From a virus, in IMG/VR virus record IMGVR_UViG_3300025112_000182, positions 1 to 24,323 of that record: 24,323 nucleotides of DNA; one strand, 5' to 3'. Numbering within the stretch: position 1 is the stretch's first letter; every line of letters begins with the position of its first letter. A program made the position numbers and the translations under genes. Positions 1 through 6,758 of the stretch are shown here, piece by piece. Below the pieces are notes generated by a model. The model was not told the DNA's origin. It was given only the letters and a program-made list of their open reading frames with translations, and searched no databases.

Positions 1-2
1 AG

Positions 3-233
3 ATTAACACCCCCAGAACAAATAATCCTGGTGCCGTAGGTTACGAAACCTTGCATCACCTCTCGTCTATCGGGGATGAGTTCAGAAAAGGTGGATTATA
101 CCAAGAACAAGAAAGTGGTGATGATAATTTAGAAGAAAGACAATTATTTGAGGTAAAACACGAAATAAAGAAACTAATTACAGAACTAGATAATAGCGGA
201 CTAGGGGATACAGATGACGAGAAGAAGGCATAA
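3..233 (+). CDS. C-terminal end of an unidentified phage protein (5' partial)
   Basis: The frame is already open at the window edge and stays open to a TAA at 231-233, so about 76 C-terminal residues are visible. An in-frame TTG at 51 could be misread as a start, but the open codons before it and the lack of a Shine-Dalgarno sequence argue for a truncated longer gene. The visible tail is hydrophilic and rich in Glu and Asp, with a stretch that could form a helix (HEIKKLITELDNSG) near the end. In T4-type phages the portal gene (gp20) lies upstream of the protease region, so this could be a portal C-terminus, but I see no diagnostic motif and do not name it. It overlaps the next gene by 20 bases. 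Confidence 0.6.
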   Translation: MNTPRTNNPGAVGYETLHHLSSIGDEFRKGGLYQEQESGDDNLEERQLFEVKHEIKKLITELDNSGLGDTDDEKKA

Positions 234-1050
234 TAAAAAACGAAATACTGCTTTTCTATATGAAGCACTAATACGAGAAATGACCAAGGCAGTTGTATCT
301 AAAGACGATACAATCAAAACAAGTGTTGTGCAATTATTAAAAGAATTTTTTGCACCCAACTCTGTGTTGTCGAAGGAGCTTGCGTTATATCACACATTAT
401 CGGACACAGATGATCTGGATCCAATAACCGCAGAAAAATTAGTTTATCAAGTACGAGAAGCTCATTCGGCGCTAGATAAAAAAGATATTTATAATGCTCA
501 AAGTCACCTGATTAAAAGAATAAATACACAATTGTCAACAGGGGTATATAATAATTTTGTACCAAACTATAAAAGCATAGCTACTCTATCACAGCTTTTC
601 GGCTCCAACGAAGATGTGCACGACATTAAAAGAGGCGTTATTCTAGAACAGCAGATCATTACTAGTCTAACAAATAAAAACAATTCATCGATAGAGTCGG
701 AACTGAAGCCAATTGATAATTTGGTTTTCACAACATTTGTTTCTAAATTTAATGATACATATTCCGAAGGATTGCTGCGCGAACAAAAAGAACTATTAAA
801 TAGATATATTCTGTCCTTTACGGATAATGGTATCGATGTAAAAATATATTTAAATGAAGAAATATCACGGCTACAAAATGCACTAGTATCTGCTCTGGGT
901 ACCAAAGAAATAAGCTCAGATGATAATATGAAAGAATCCGTCACATCGGTTCTTGTAATGATCGAAGAATTTAAAACAAGTCCCGTAGACAAGGAGCTTG
1001 TAGAAAAAGTTTTGAAGATTCAAAATGTAGTGCACGAGATTGAAGCATAA
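214..1050 (+). CDS. Unrecognised phage protein, 278 aa, head-gene neighbourhood
   Basis: I do not recognise this family. The start at 214 is supported by AGGGG at 203-207, six bases upstream, and the gene begins inside the end of the preceding one. The N-terminus is strongly basic (MTRRRHNKKRN). The rest is predicted mostly helical and charged, with no signal peptide, membrane segment or cysteine motif. Its stop overlaps the next start as TAATG at 1048-1052, so the two are probably translated together. In T4 the small prohead core proteins gp67 and gp68 lie between the portal and protease genes. This gene sits in a similar position, but that is only positional and no sequence similarity is visible. 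It could equally be a conserved phage gene of unknown role. Confidence 0.85.
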   Translation: MTRRRHNKKRNTAFLYEALIREMTKAVVSKDDTIKTSVVQLLKEFFAPNSVLSKELALYHTLSDTDDLDPITAEKLVYQVREAHSALDKKDIYNAQSHLIKRINTQLSTGVYNNFVPNYKSIATLSQLFGSNEDVHDIKRGVILEQQIITSLTNKNNSSIESELKPIDNLVFTTFVSKFNDTYSEGLLREQKELLNRYILSFTDNGIDVKIYLNEEISRLQNALVSALGTKEISSDDNMKESVTSVLVMIEEFKTSPVDKELVEKVLKIQNVVHEIEA

Positions 1051-1589
1051 TGTCTATTAAAGTTACCATACCTCGCATTAAAGCCAAGATAGGTATCAAA
1101 CAAGATATCACCCTAGAGGTCAGAAAAACACTCGGTAATCAACTAGTTGTATTTGACCATCCAGATGTTGATATTGTAATATACCCAGAAAGTAAAAAAA
1201 TACTTGCTCTTGCCAAAGACGTAACAAGCGAAGAAGTGTATGACACACAAGATAGGCTGTTTTTACTTTTGAGAAAAGAGGGGCTCATTGAACCAGAAAG
1301 CGTTAAGTCGGGATTTGTATATGGATCAATGGAGGCACAAATGTTTTTAAACGAAGAATATGATATGGTTCAAGCTGCTCTATACGGCATAGATAAGTTT
1401 ATTAAAGAAGAAGCGCCGTACTTTGAACACATTGAAGAATTTGAGCGTGCCGTCGATGATTACATTACAGAGCCCGCAGACGAAGATAGTACCCCGCTCG
1501 GTGAAGTCCCGCAAGAGCCTACGAAGGGCTCAATCAGACCCGGCTGGATTCGAGGTCCATACGGCATGAGCATTATGCACAGGACATGA
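1050..1589 (+). CDS. Unrecognised phage protein, 179 aa
   Basis: The ATG overlaps the stop of the upstream 278 aa gene (TAATG), which fixes the start and suggests translational coupling. The N-terminal part (residues about 1-60) alternates hydrophobic and charged residues as in a small beta-rich domain. The middle is helical and acidic. The C-terminus is proline-rich and ends in a glycine/tryptophan segment (RPGWIRGPYGMSIMHRT) that looks like a conserved peptide tail rather than random coil. There is no signal peptide or membrane segment. The position just upstream of the prohead protease suggests a head-morphogenesis or core role, but nothing in the sequence proves it. Confidence 0.85.
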   Translation: MSIKVTIPRIKAKIGIKQDITLEVRKTLGNQLVVFDHPDVDIVIYPESKKILALAKDVTSEEVYDTQDRLFLLLRKEGLIEPESVKSGFVYGSMEAQMFLNEEYDMVQAALYGIDKFIKEEAPYFEHIEEFERAVDDYITEPADEDSTPLGEVPQEPTKGSIRPGWIRGPYGMSIMHRT

Positions 1590-1590
1590 T

Positions 1591-1905
1591 ATGGACCTCT
1601 TATATTTTGTGCTTGCCTCTTATGGCTTGACACAGATTTTAGTATATGGAACAATATTTAATTCCGTTAGACCAGTAAAGGGAAAACTAGGAGAATTATT
1701 TCATTGTCCAATGTGCCTCGGCTTTTGGGTCGGGGCATTTTTATTTGGAATTAATGGGTACACAGAACTATTTACATTCGAGTATACTTTCGCTAATCTT
1801 TTTATTTTAGGGTGGCTGTCGTCAGGAACGTCATATATCCTAAGTATGATATTTTGTGACAATGGTATACAGATAGGAGTAAACAATGGGCAACTGGACA
1901 AGTAG
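1591..1905 (+). CDS. DUF1360-like small membrane protein with CPMCLGFW motif
   Basis: The 104 aa protein has about three hydrophobic membrane segments, near residues 2-22, 40-56 and 68-90. The motif CPMCLGFW (about residues 39-46) has the paired cysteines followed by Gly-Phe-Trp that mark DUF1360-type membrane proteins, a family of unknown function in bacteria and some phages. The paired cysteines could bind metal or take part in a disulfide, which is inference. It starts one base after the stop of the preceding gene and reads in the same direction as the head genes, so it is likely co-expressed late. It has no signal peptidase site and is probably placed in the inner membrane of the infected cell. 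A role in lysis timing, envelope modification or exclusion of other phages is possible but unproven. Confidence 0.75.
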   Translation: MDLLYFVLASYGLTQILVYGTIFNSVRPVKGKLGELFHCPMCLGFWVGAFLFGINGYTELFTFEYTFANLFILGWLSSGTSYILSMIFCDNGIQIGVNNGQLDK

Positions 1906-1948
1906 ATGGATGCTTCAACCTGTTAGACGGTGTTGTAAGGGTTCTTAG
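1886..1948 (+). CDS. Possible 20-residue microprotein ORF
   Basis: A short ORF of 20 codons starts inside the end of the membrane protein gene, in another frame. It is preceded by a good Shine-Dalgarno sequence, AGGAG at 1875-1879, six bases from the ATG. The product would be MGNWTSRWMLQPVRRCCKGS, a basic peptide with a Cys-Cys pair. It is too short to judge by composition and no relatives are known to me. The AGGAG may be incidental, so this is a tentative entry. Confidence 0.25.
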   Translation: MGNWTSRWMLQPVRRCCKGS

Positions 1949-1983
1949 ATCCCGCAGGTTGCGCCTGCATATGGAAAACTAAA

Positions 1984-2586
1984 ATGAGTAAATTATTATT
2001 AACAGAATATTATGAACTATGTCCCAACGGGAAGTGCGATGATCTTCTGACAGAAGAAGAAAAAAGAATGGTTCGTGAAGATAATGCTATGTTTTTAACT
2101 GGTGTTATGCAAAGATGTAACCATCTCAATGGCAATGGTCGTGTCTATAGCCGCCCCATTTTAGAACGGGAAGTGGATAATTATGGCAAGCTTGTTCGTG
2201 AAAGACGTGCGCTAGGCGAGCTTGATCATCCAGATTCTGCGGTTATTAATTTGGCAAATGCCGCCCACCTTGTAACTGAAGTATGGTGGGACAGCGATGC
2301 TGTTATGGGTAAGGTGCAAATTTTGAATACTCCATCCGGGCAAATTCTTCGCTCTCTTGTAGAAAGCGGAGTTAAGCTTGGCATATCTTCCAGAGGCATG
2401 GGTTCTGTTCATGAATCAAATGGACAAACAATTGTTGAAGATGACTTTCAATTAATTTGTTTTGATTTTGTCTCTGAACCCTCTACAACGGGTGCCTTCA
2501 TGGTGAAAGAAAACAAACAATCAAACATTATCACAAAGGCAGATAGAATCAACAGAGCACTTAATGATGTTTTGAGGGATAAATGA
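1984..2586 (+). CDS. 21: Prohead maturation protease, T4 gp21 type
   Basis: The 200 aa length is close to the 212 aa of T4 gp21. The visible match covers most of the protein: the strand around FLTGVMQRCNHLNGNGRVY, the ALGELDHP motif with the likely catalytic His82, the WW pair at 101-102, and GISSRGMGS with the likely nucleophile serine at 135 or 136. These correspond to GELNHP and GVSSRG of the T4 enzyme, a serine protease of the herpesvirus-assemblin-like fold. In T4 it sits in the prohead core and cleaves scaffold and capsid proteins at sites of the form (L/I)-x-E. The start is the first in-frame ATG after the spacer; its Shine-Dalgarno sequence is weak. It overlaps the next gene by ATGA. 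The scaffold gene that normally follows is displaced about 9 kb downstream. Confidence 0.93.
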   Translation: MSKLLLTEYYELCPNGKCDDLLTEEEKRMVREDNAMFLTGVMQRCNHLNGNGRVYSRPILEREVDNYGKLVRERRALGELDHPDSAVINLANAAHLVTEVWWDSDAVMGKVQILNTPSGQILRSLVESGVKLGISSRGMGSVHESNGQTIVEDDFQLICFDFVSEPSTTGAFMVKENKQSNIITKADRINRALNDVLRDK

Positions 2587-2999
2587 AAAAATCAGAGTTG
2601 AAGCAGGTTCTTAGACCGCTTATAAAAGAATGTATTAAAGAAGTGATATTTGAAGAAGGCATTTTGTCTAATATTGTATCCGAGGTGGCTCAAGGGCTTG
2701 GAGGTGGTACAATTGTTGAATCAAAGCAGCACGTTATATCTTCTGAGCAGCAAGATGAACAAAGGCAGCAAGAAGAAGAAGTGGCACGCCAAAAAATACA
2801 GGAAACAAGAAAGAAAATGTTGAATGCTATTGGAGCCGATTCTTACAACGGGGTAGACCTCTTTGAAGGCACGTCCCCCGCACTACAGGAATCAGACCAA
2901 ACTGCTGCACTTTCAGGAATCGATCCTTCAGATGCCGGTGCTGACATTAGTAAACTTTTTGGAGGGACCAATAAAAACTGGTCACATATGTTTAAATGA
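2583..2999 (+). CDS. Unrecognised 138 aa protein coupled to gp21
   Basis: The ATG overlaps the protease stop as ATGA, so the two are very likely translationally coupled. The first 40 residues form an amphipathic helix (KKSELKQVLRPLIKECIKEV). A Gln/Glu-rich coiled-coil-like segment follows at about 55-80, then a Gly/Asp/Ser-rich, probably disordered C-terminus ending SHMFK. There is no cysteine motif, signal or membrane segment. The helical, charged make-up and the position next to the protease would fit a prohead core or internal protein, but I do not recognise the family. It ends by overlapping the bS21 gene with another ATGA. Confidence 0.8.
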   Translation: MKKSELKQVLRPLIKECIKEVIFEEGILSNIVSEVAQGLGGGTIVESKQHVISSEQQDEQRQQEEEVARQKIQETRKKMLNAIGADSYNGVDLFEGTSPALQESDQTAALSGIDPSDAGADISKLFGGTNKNWSHMFK

Positions 3000-3205
3000 G
3001 TAAAGTAGTTAATATTTCTGTCAAGCCCTTACGCAAAGACCGACCAGAGAAAATGATTCGGAGATTTACTCGTAAAGTAAAAAAAGCCGGAATTCTTGAC
3101 GAGGTTAAAAGAAGAAGGTATTATAAAAAGCCATCCGAAGTTAGAAGAGAAAAAAATATTCGTAGAAAACGAGAAACAGCAAAATTAGAGAGAAAAAAGA
3201 AGTAA
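2996..3205 (+). CDS. rpsU: Phage-encoded ribosomal protein bS21
   Basis: The 69 aa, very basic protein aligns by eye with E. coli bS21 (71 aa). The shared pattern is R-R-F at residues 22-24, KKAGILDEV at 29-37 (E. coli EKAGVLAEV), RRRYYKKPSE at 39-48 (E. coli RREFYEKPTT), and a Lys/Arg-rich C-terminal helix. bS21 is a small-subunit protein near the 3' end of 16S rRNA and the anti-Shine-Dalgarno region, where it affects translation initiation. A phage copy could replace or compete with the host protein and favour late phage mRNA; that is inference, though bS21 is known in various tailed phages. It has no clear Shine-Dalgarno sequence and starts in an ATGA overlap, so its expression probably depends on coupling to the gp21 operon. 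Confidence 0.88.
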   Translation: MSKVVNISVKPLRKDRPEKMIRRFTRKVKKAGILDEVKRRRYYKKPSEVRREKNIRRKRETAKLERKKK

Positions 3206-3210
3206 TTAGA

Positions 3211-3234
3211 TACTAATTATTAGGTACTAATTAT
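3211..3234 (+). repeat. Direct repeat TACTAATTAT x2 in the leader of the decoration gene
   Basis: Two exact copies of TACTAATTAT lie at 3211-3220 and 3225-3234, 14 bases apart, in the spacer after bS21. A near copy (TACTAATTAC) lies at 20980-20989 ahead of the gp26-type gene. The AT-rich sequence could be a promoter or regulator site, or chance in AT-rich spacer DNA. Confidence 0.4.
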
Positions 3235-3260
3235 AAGGAAAAAGTGAGAGTTTAATAACA

Positions 3261-3695
3261 ATGGGCGCAGATTCTGGACCTAACCAATACAAATCATTCG
3301 GACGAACTCGTTCAATTGTTAACCTAGCGAGCAATGGCGATGCTGGCGTGCTTGCGTATACTTTTACAGCCACAACTTCCGCCCCCGAGACAGCGGCCGA
3401 TGGTTATGCAAATTACGGTCAAAACAAGAACTTGCATGTTGTACTTATGAACAACAATGCTGGCACATGCAAATTTACATTTTATTTATACCACTCTTTT
3501 GCAAATCAATGGGGTAACCTACACACTATAGATCCAGATGCAGGCACTGATACTATTATCGAAGTAACAGTAGCTGCCAACCTAGACCAGTACTATATAA
3601 TCCCAATTGAGGGTGCCGAAAGAGTTGCTGTTAGATGTACCACCTATGCTGGAGGTAACAGCGTCACCTGTTATCTGGGCGTGAACTCCATATAA
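3261..3695 (+). CDS. Small beta-rich protein, 144 aa, possible virion decoration protein
   Basis: I do not recognise a named family. The sequence is predicted all-beta with many Thr, Asn, Gly and Tyr residues, no charge clusters, signal or membrane segment. Three cysteines are visible, in GTCKF, VRCTT and TCYLG. The product begins MGADSGPNQYKS; the next genes also begin with Met-Gly (MGSDPF, MGFQGS, MGEFGW), which suggests N-termini that act alike. Translation may start from the weak GTGAGAG at 3244-3250; a better AAGG is too far away. Being first in a block that runs into the fibre genes, a role as a capsid decoration or fibre-associated protein is likely but inferred only from size, fold type and neighbours. 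Confidence 0.85.
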   Translation: MGADSGPNQYKSFGRTRSIVNLASNGDAGVLAYTFTATTSAPETAADGYANYGQNKNLHVVLMNNNAGTCKFTFYLYHSFANQWGNLHTIDPDAGTDTIIEVTVAANLDQYYIIPIEGAERVAVRCTTYAGGNSVTCYLGVNSI

Positions 3696-3709
3696 CGAGG
3701 AATAGCTTA

Positions 3710-3793
3710 ATGAATAAATTTAGCAAGGTGGCTCTTAATACCATGTACAACCTATTTATAGTAAACAATTATAATTATAGGAGCGTTGTTTAA
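3710..3793 (+). CDS. Possible 27-residue ORF in the spacer
   Basis: A 27-codon ORF starts 14 bases after the preceding gene's stop. It has AGGA at 3698-3701, eight bases from its ATG, and ends in a TAATG overlap with the start of the next gene, the same layout seen at other junctions here. The peptide (MNKFSKVALNTMYNLFIVNN...) is partly hydrophobic. The candidate promoter motif at 3752-3760 lies inside it, and the next gene has its own Shine-Dalgarno sequence, so it may be fortuitous. Confidence 0.3.
   Translation: MNKFSKVALNTMYNLFIVNNYNYRSVV
3752..3760 (+). promoter_or_regulatory. Candidate late promoter element CTATTTATA
   Basis: CTATTTATA preceded by ACAAC lies 32 bases before the ATG of the 142 aa gene. 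Related sequences occur in four other leaders (6715, 11678, 14573, 17311). The T4 late promoter is TATAAATA on the coding strand; this is not that sequence, so a distinct sigma-factor preference would be needed. Similar octamers also occur inside genes, so the assignment is tentative. Confidence 0.35.
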
Positions 3794-4221
3794 TGGGTTC
3801 AGATCCTTTTAGTCATTATAAAGTAGGAGTTAATAACGTTGGCTCTTATCAGGTTGCGGGAATTCCGTGGATTACTGGCTCCAGTGCTCTGGGAAAGGGG
3901 CACGAAGTTCGGTTTGAATTTCCTAAAATTACAAAAAATATTACTGTAATTAATCAAAGCACTCATGATATACGTGTACATTTCAACACAACTGCCTCTA
4001 CCAATGTGGTAAACGGTTTACATTATGTGCTTTTTAATTCCAAAGAAGACTCATATACTTTCAATGTTAAAGCAGACTCTATTTATGTTTCTTGTGTAGA
4101 CGATAGCGTACATGGTTCTGCTTCGTTTACTATTGTTGCCGAATTAACACAAATTCCCGTGCCAAGAGAATGGGCTGGAACTATGACTGGCTCAGGCTTA
4201 ACCACGCTTGATGGATCTTAA
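3793..4221 (+). CDS. Small beta-rich protein, 142 aa, possible virion or fibre-associated protein
   Basis: The ATG has a good Shine-Dalgarno sequence (ATAGGAGC, about 3777-3784). The product is predicted beta-sandwich-like, with alternating hydrophobic and polar residues (ITKNITVINQSTHDIRVHFN) and aromatic residues spread along its length. The C-terminus, TGSGLTTLDGS, is flexible. Size, composition and the MGSDPF start resemble the 144 aa protein upstream, though the two are not obviously homologous beyond that. It is followed 12 bases later by the 808 aa fibre gene, so it may be a baseplate-proximal fibre adaptor, collar or head decoration protein. I recognise no named family. Confidence 0.85.
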   Translation: MGSDPFSHYKVGVNNVGSYQVAGIPWITGSSALGKGHEVRFEFPKITKNITVINQSTHDIRVHFNTTASTNVVNGLHYVLFNSKEDSYTFNVKADSIYVSCVDDSVHGSASFTIVAELTQIPVPREWAGTMTGSGLTTLDGS

Positions 4222-4233
4222 CGAGGGTTTTTA

Positions 4234-6660
4234 ATGGGTTTTCAAGGAAGCAAATTTGAACCAGGAATGGTTCCCGAAAGTGGAACACTAGCAGGGGCAG
4301 GCAGTTATGTTGCGTTAAATTCTGATGACGAATTTATTTTAACAAGTTTCTTTTCTGGCTCGGGCGGCGGTGGTGAGGGTGCCGTTACAGCCCTTAATAA
4401 TAAAGCACAAAGCCGCCTTGTTACGATTGGCTCAACAACAACCGAATTAGATGGCGAAGCTAACTTAACTTATGATGGCTCAACCTTTTCTATCGATGAC
4501 GCTGCTGTGTTTAATGATAGTGGAGCAGACAAGGATTTCAGAGTTGAATCCGATGACGAAACACACATGTTTTTTGTTGACGCTGGAAACAACCGCGTAA
4601 GCATTGGCGATTCAGACGATGCTCCTGCTGCAACTTTAGAGGTTACAAACCACGCATCTGCTGGCGCAACCGGTGTTGCCCTTGTGCAGCTTAATAGTAA
4701 CGATCTTGATAAAGTTGCACTTGATATCAATGCTGCAAATACAACTGCCAACGCTGTTGATATCGCTGCTGATGTAACAACTGCCGCAGCAGTCGCAGTC
4801 ACCGCTAATGATCTAACAACAGGTGCTGGATTAAGCGTAACAAGTACAAGCACAGATACAGGCACCGGCAACTCTGTGCTGGCTCAGTTCAAATCTACTG
4901 GCGACCGTGGGCATGATTCAAATCTTCATGCCGGGGTGTATATTGATTTCGACTCCACAGCCGGTACCGCTGCTAAGGCTTTATGGATTGACTCTGAACA
5001 AACAACAGGAAAAGTAATTGATGTAGACGCCGATCAGATAACAACAGGGGTCGCATTAGAGATTTCCACCGACGCAAGAACAACCGGCACAGCGTTAAAC
5101 ATCTCAGACTCTGCAACTGGAGACAGTGCAGGAAGCTTGGTCAAGATCGCCCAGACAGGCAACAGAGCAGGCTCTGCCGCAAGCATCGGTTTAGATATCG
5201 ATTTTGACACAGCAGCAAACGCAAACGCAAGAGCGCTCCGAATTGATTCAGAGCAGACAACTGGTGTAGTTGCTGAAATTAATGGCGATGCATTAACCAC
5301 TGGAACAGCAATAGATATTTCTACTGATGCGAGAACAACCGGAACAGCGCTTAATATTTCAGATTCCGCAACCAATGATAATGCTGGTAGTTTGGTCAAG
5401 ATTGCACAGACAGGCAACAGAGCAGGCTCTGCCGCTAGTATTGGCTTAGAAATCGACTTTGATACAGCGGCAAACGCAGCCGCCAGAGCGCTCAAAATCG
5501 ACTCAGAACAAACAACTGGTATCATTGCTGAAATTAACGGTGATGCTTTAACAAGTGGAACAGCATTGGATATTTCTGCTGATGCTCTAACAACTGGAAA
5601 CGTAATTAGCATTGGTGTCGATGACTGCCTGCTTTCAGGAAAAATAATTGCCATCGATCACAATGACGCTGCCACCGACCCAGGCGCTTCGACAGTCGGT
5701 ATCTTATATGATTTCGATAAAGATGGTACCGTCGCTGCTTCAGTCAGTTCAGGTCATACTGCACTAGAAATCAACATGGCAGACGCTGCCACCAACGATT
5801 CAAACTCCGCAGTAACGATGAAGGGTCTTGATATTGATGTCGATTCTGCAAGCAACTCGGGTAATAACACCAATATTGGTGTGGACATAAAAGCCACTGA
5901 CGCAACAAATAACTATGGCATTGTCATTATTACAGACGACGACTCTGCAACGAGTGCTGACATTGTGATGAAGTCCGATGCGAATAATAACGATATGGCT
6001 ATTCTAGCTGTCGGTGGCGAGGGTGCACTAACTATAAAAACCATCGATGCTGATACAGCCGCTGCCAACTTGACACTTACTATCGATGGTGACATTACAG
6101 CCACCGCTGCCGGTGGCGATATTACAATGACAACTGCCACAGCCACAGCCGCCGGATCTGGCGTTAGCGATGCCACTTCTCAAACTATGTATGTAGAGAA
6201 GAAAAACGGCGTAATTAAAACCACAATTTTAATTGATATCGCAGGTCTTAGTTCGGCGGACACTGTTGGCAAGGTCATTGGCGACACCACGGATGCCAAT
6301 GCTTATCTTACAAAACTTACATATGCAATAAACGGAATAGTCTATGAAGCTCGAATGGGCTGTATGGAAACTCCTAACAGTGCGGGCACCCACACAAAAA
6401 ATATCGATTTACGAGCAAGCACTACTAATCGCGCCGGAGCCGCAGACGGTAGCGGTGACCCTCTGTGGCTTGATTGTGGTAGCGTAGATTGGTCCATCGG
6501 TGCGAAACGAACCCCTCCACCAGAGGATGTTCTCGCAGCGCTGGGATCCGCCGATGATCTTTATCTATACCTCAGTGCCGGTACTACCGTCAGCAGCGCA
6601 ACAGCCGCATATAATGCTGGACAGTTTATTATCGAACTGTGGGGTGCCCCCACCCTATAG
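4234..6660 (+). CDS. Large repetitive tail fibre or fibre-like protein, 808 aa
   Basis: The protein is extremely rich in Ala, Thr, Asp, Gly and Ser, with very few aromatic residues over about 600 residues, as in trimeric beta-helical phage fibres. It opens with MGFQGSKFEPG, then a Gly-rich hinge (SGSGGGGEGA, near residue 43) and a segment with TELDGEANLTYDGSTFSI that resembles the start of many environmental phage fibres. A module with ESDDETHMFFVDAGNNRVS (about residues 105-125) recurs in the 1234 aa protein. From about residue 280 an 85-residue unit repeats, each copy carrying DARTTGTALNISDSA and IDSEQTTG. The C-terminal 170 residues are non-repetitive and richer in hydrophobic residues, and may be the receptor-binding or trimerisation end. 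It is likely exported on the virion, with host adsorption as the probable role. Confidence 0.85.
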   Translation: MGFQGSKFEPGMVPESGTLAGAGSYVALNSDDEFILTSFFSGSGGGGEGAVTALNNKAQSRLVTIGSTTTELDGEANLTYDGSTFSIDDAAVFNDSGADKDFRVESDDETHMFFVDAGNNRVSIGDSDDAPAATLEVTNHASAGATGVALVQLNSNDLDKVALDINAANTTANAVDIAADVTTAAAVAVTANDLTTGAGLSVTSTSTDTGTGNSVLAQFKSTGDRGHDSNLHAGVYIDFDSTAGTAAKALWIDSEQTTGKVIDVDADQITTGVALEISTDARTTGTALNISDSATGDSAGSLVKIAQTGNRAGSAASIGLDIDFDTAANANARALRIDSEQTTGVVAEINGDALTTGTAIDISTDARTTGTALNISDSATNDNAGSLVKIAQTGNRAGSAASIGLEIDFDTAANAAARALKIDSEQTTGIIAEINGDALTSGTALDISADALTTGNVISIGVDDCLLSGKIIAIDHNDAATDPGASTVGILYDFDKDGTVAASVSSGHTALEINMADAATNDSNSAVTMKGLDIDVDSASNSGNNTNIGVDIKATDATNNYGIVIITDDDSATSADIVMKSDANNNDMAILAVGGEGALTIKTIDADTAAANLTLTIDGDITATAAGGDITMTTATATAAGSGVSDATSQTMYVEKKNGVIKTTILIDIAGLSSADTVGKVIGDTTDANAYLTKLTYAINGIVYEARMGCMETPNSAGTHTKNIDLRASTTNRAGAADGSGDPLWLDCGSVDWSIGAKRTPPPEDVLAALGSADDLYLYLSAGTTVSSATAAYNAGQFIIELWGAPTL
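5071..5580 (+). repeat. Two tandem 255-bp (85-residue) repeats in the 808 aa fibre gene
   Basis: The phrase GATGC(A/G)AGAACAACC starts at 5071 and again at 5326, exactly 255 bases later. A third, degenerate phrase starts at 5581, again 255 bases on. Both full units encode ISDSAT, NAGSLVKIAQTGNRAGSAAS and IDSEQTTG. An older, more diverged unit of similar layout precedes them (about 4804-5070). The exact in-frame period suggests recent tandem duplication that lengthens the fibre shaft. Confidence 0.85.
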
Positions 6661-6714
6661 GTTCGAGCAGCACTACAAATCTTAAATAAGAGAGCCCTTA
6701 TTGCCATTTGCTAT

Positions 6715-6723
6715 CTATTTATA
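6715..6723 (+). promoter_or_regulatory. Candidate late promoter element CTATTTATA
   Basis: CTATTTATA lies 35 bases before the ATG of the 1234 aa fibre gene, in a 98-base spacer. The spacer also holds a small AT-rich hairpin (AATAAG/CTTATT, 6685-6702) and a strong Shine-Dalgarno sequence (TATAGGAGC, 6742-6750). It is the same element as at 3752. Confidence 0.35.
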
Positions 6724-6758
6724 TTGACGAATAATATATATTATAGGAGCTTTAAGTA

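Noticed and set aside
1906-1983. GGGTTCTTAGATCCC in the spacer looked like a tRNA T-arm.
   Set aside because: The loop is too long, the stem does not pair properly and no acceptor, D or anticodon arm can be drawn around it.
5034-5654. Long open frame on the minus strand (206 codons) inside the 808 aa fibre gene.
   Set aside because: It mirrors the repeats of the plus-strand gene, has a low-complexity Ala/Ser/Val/Pro composition and no ribosome site. It is a shadow of the fibre gene.
6685-6702. AATAAG/CTTATT hairpin after the 808 aa gene as a terminator.
   Set aside because: The stem is six AT-rich pairs and is followed by TTGCCATTTG rather than a T-run.
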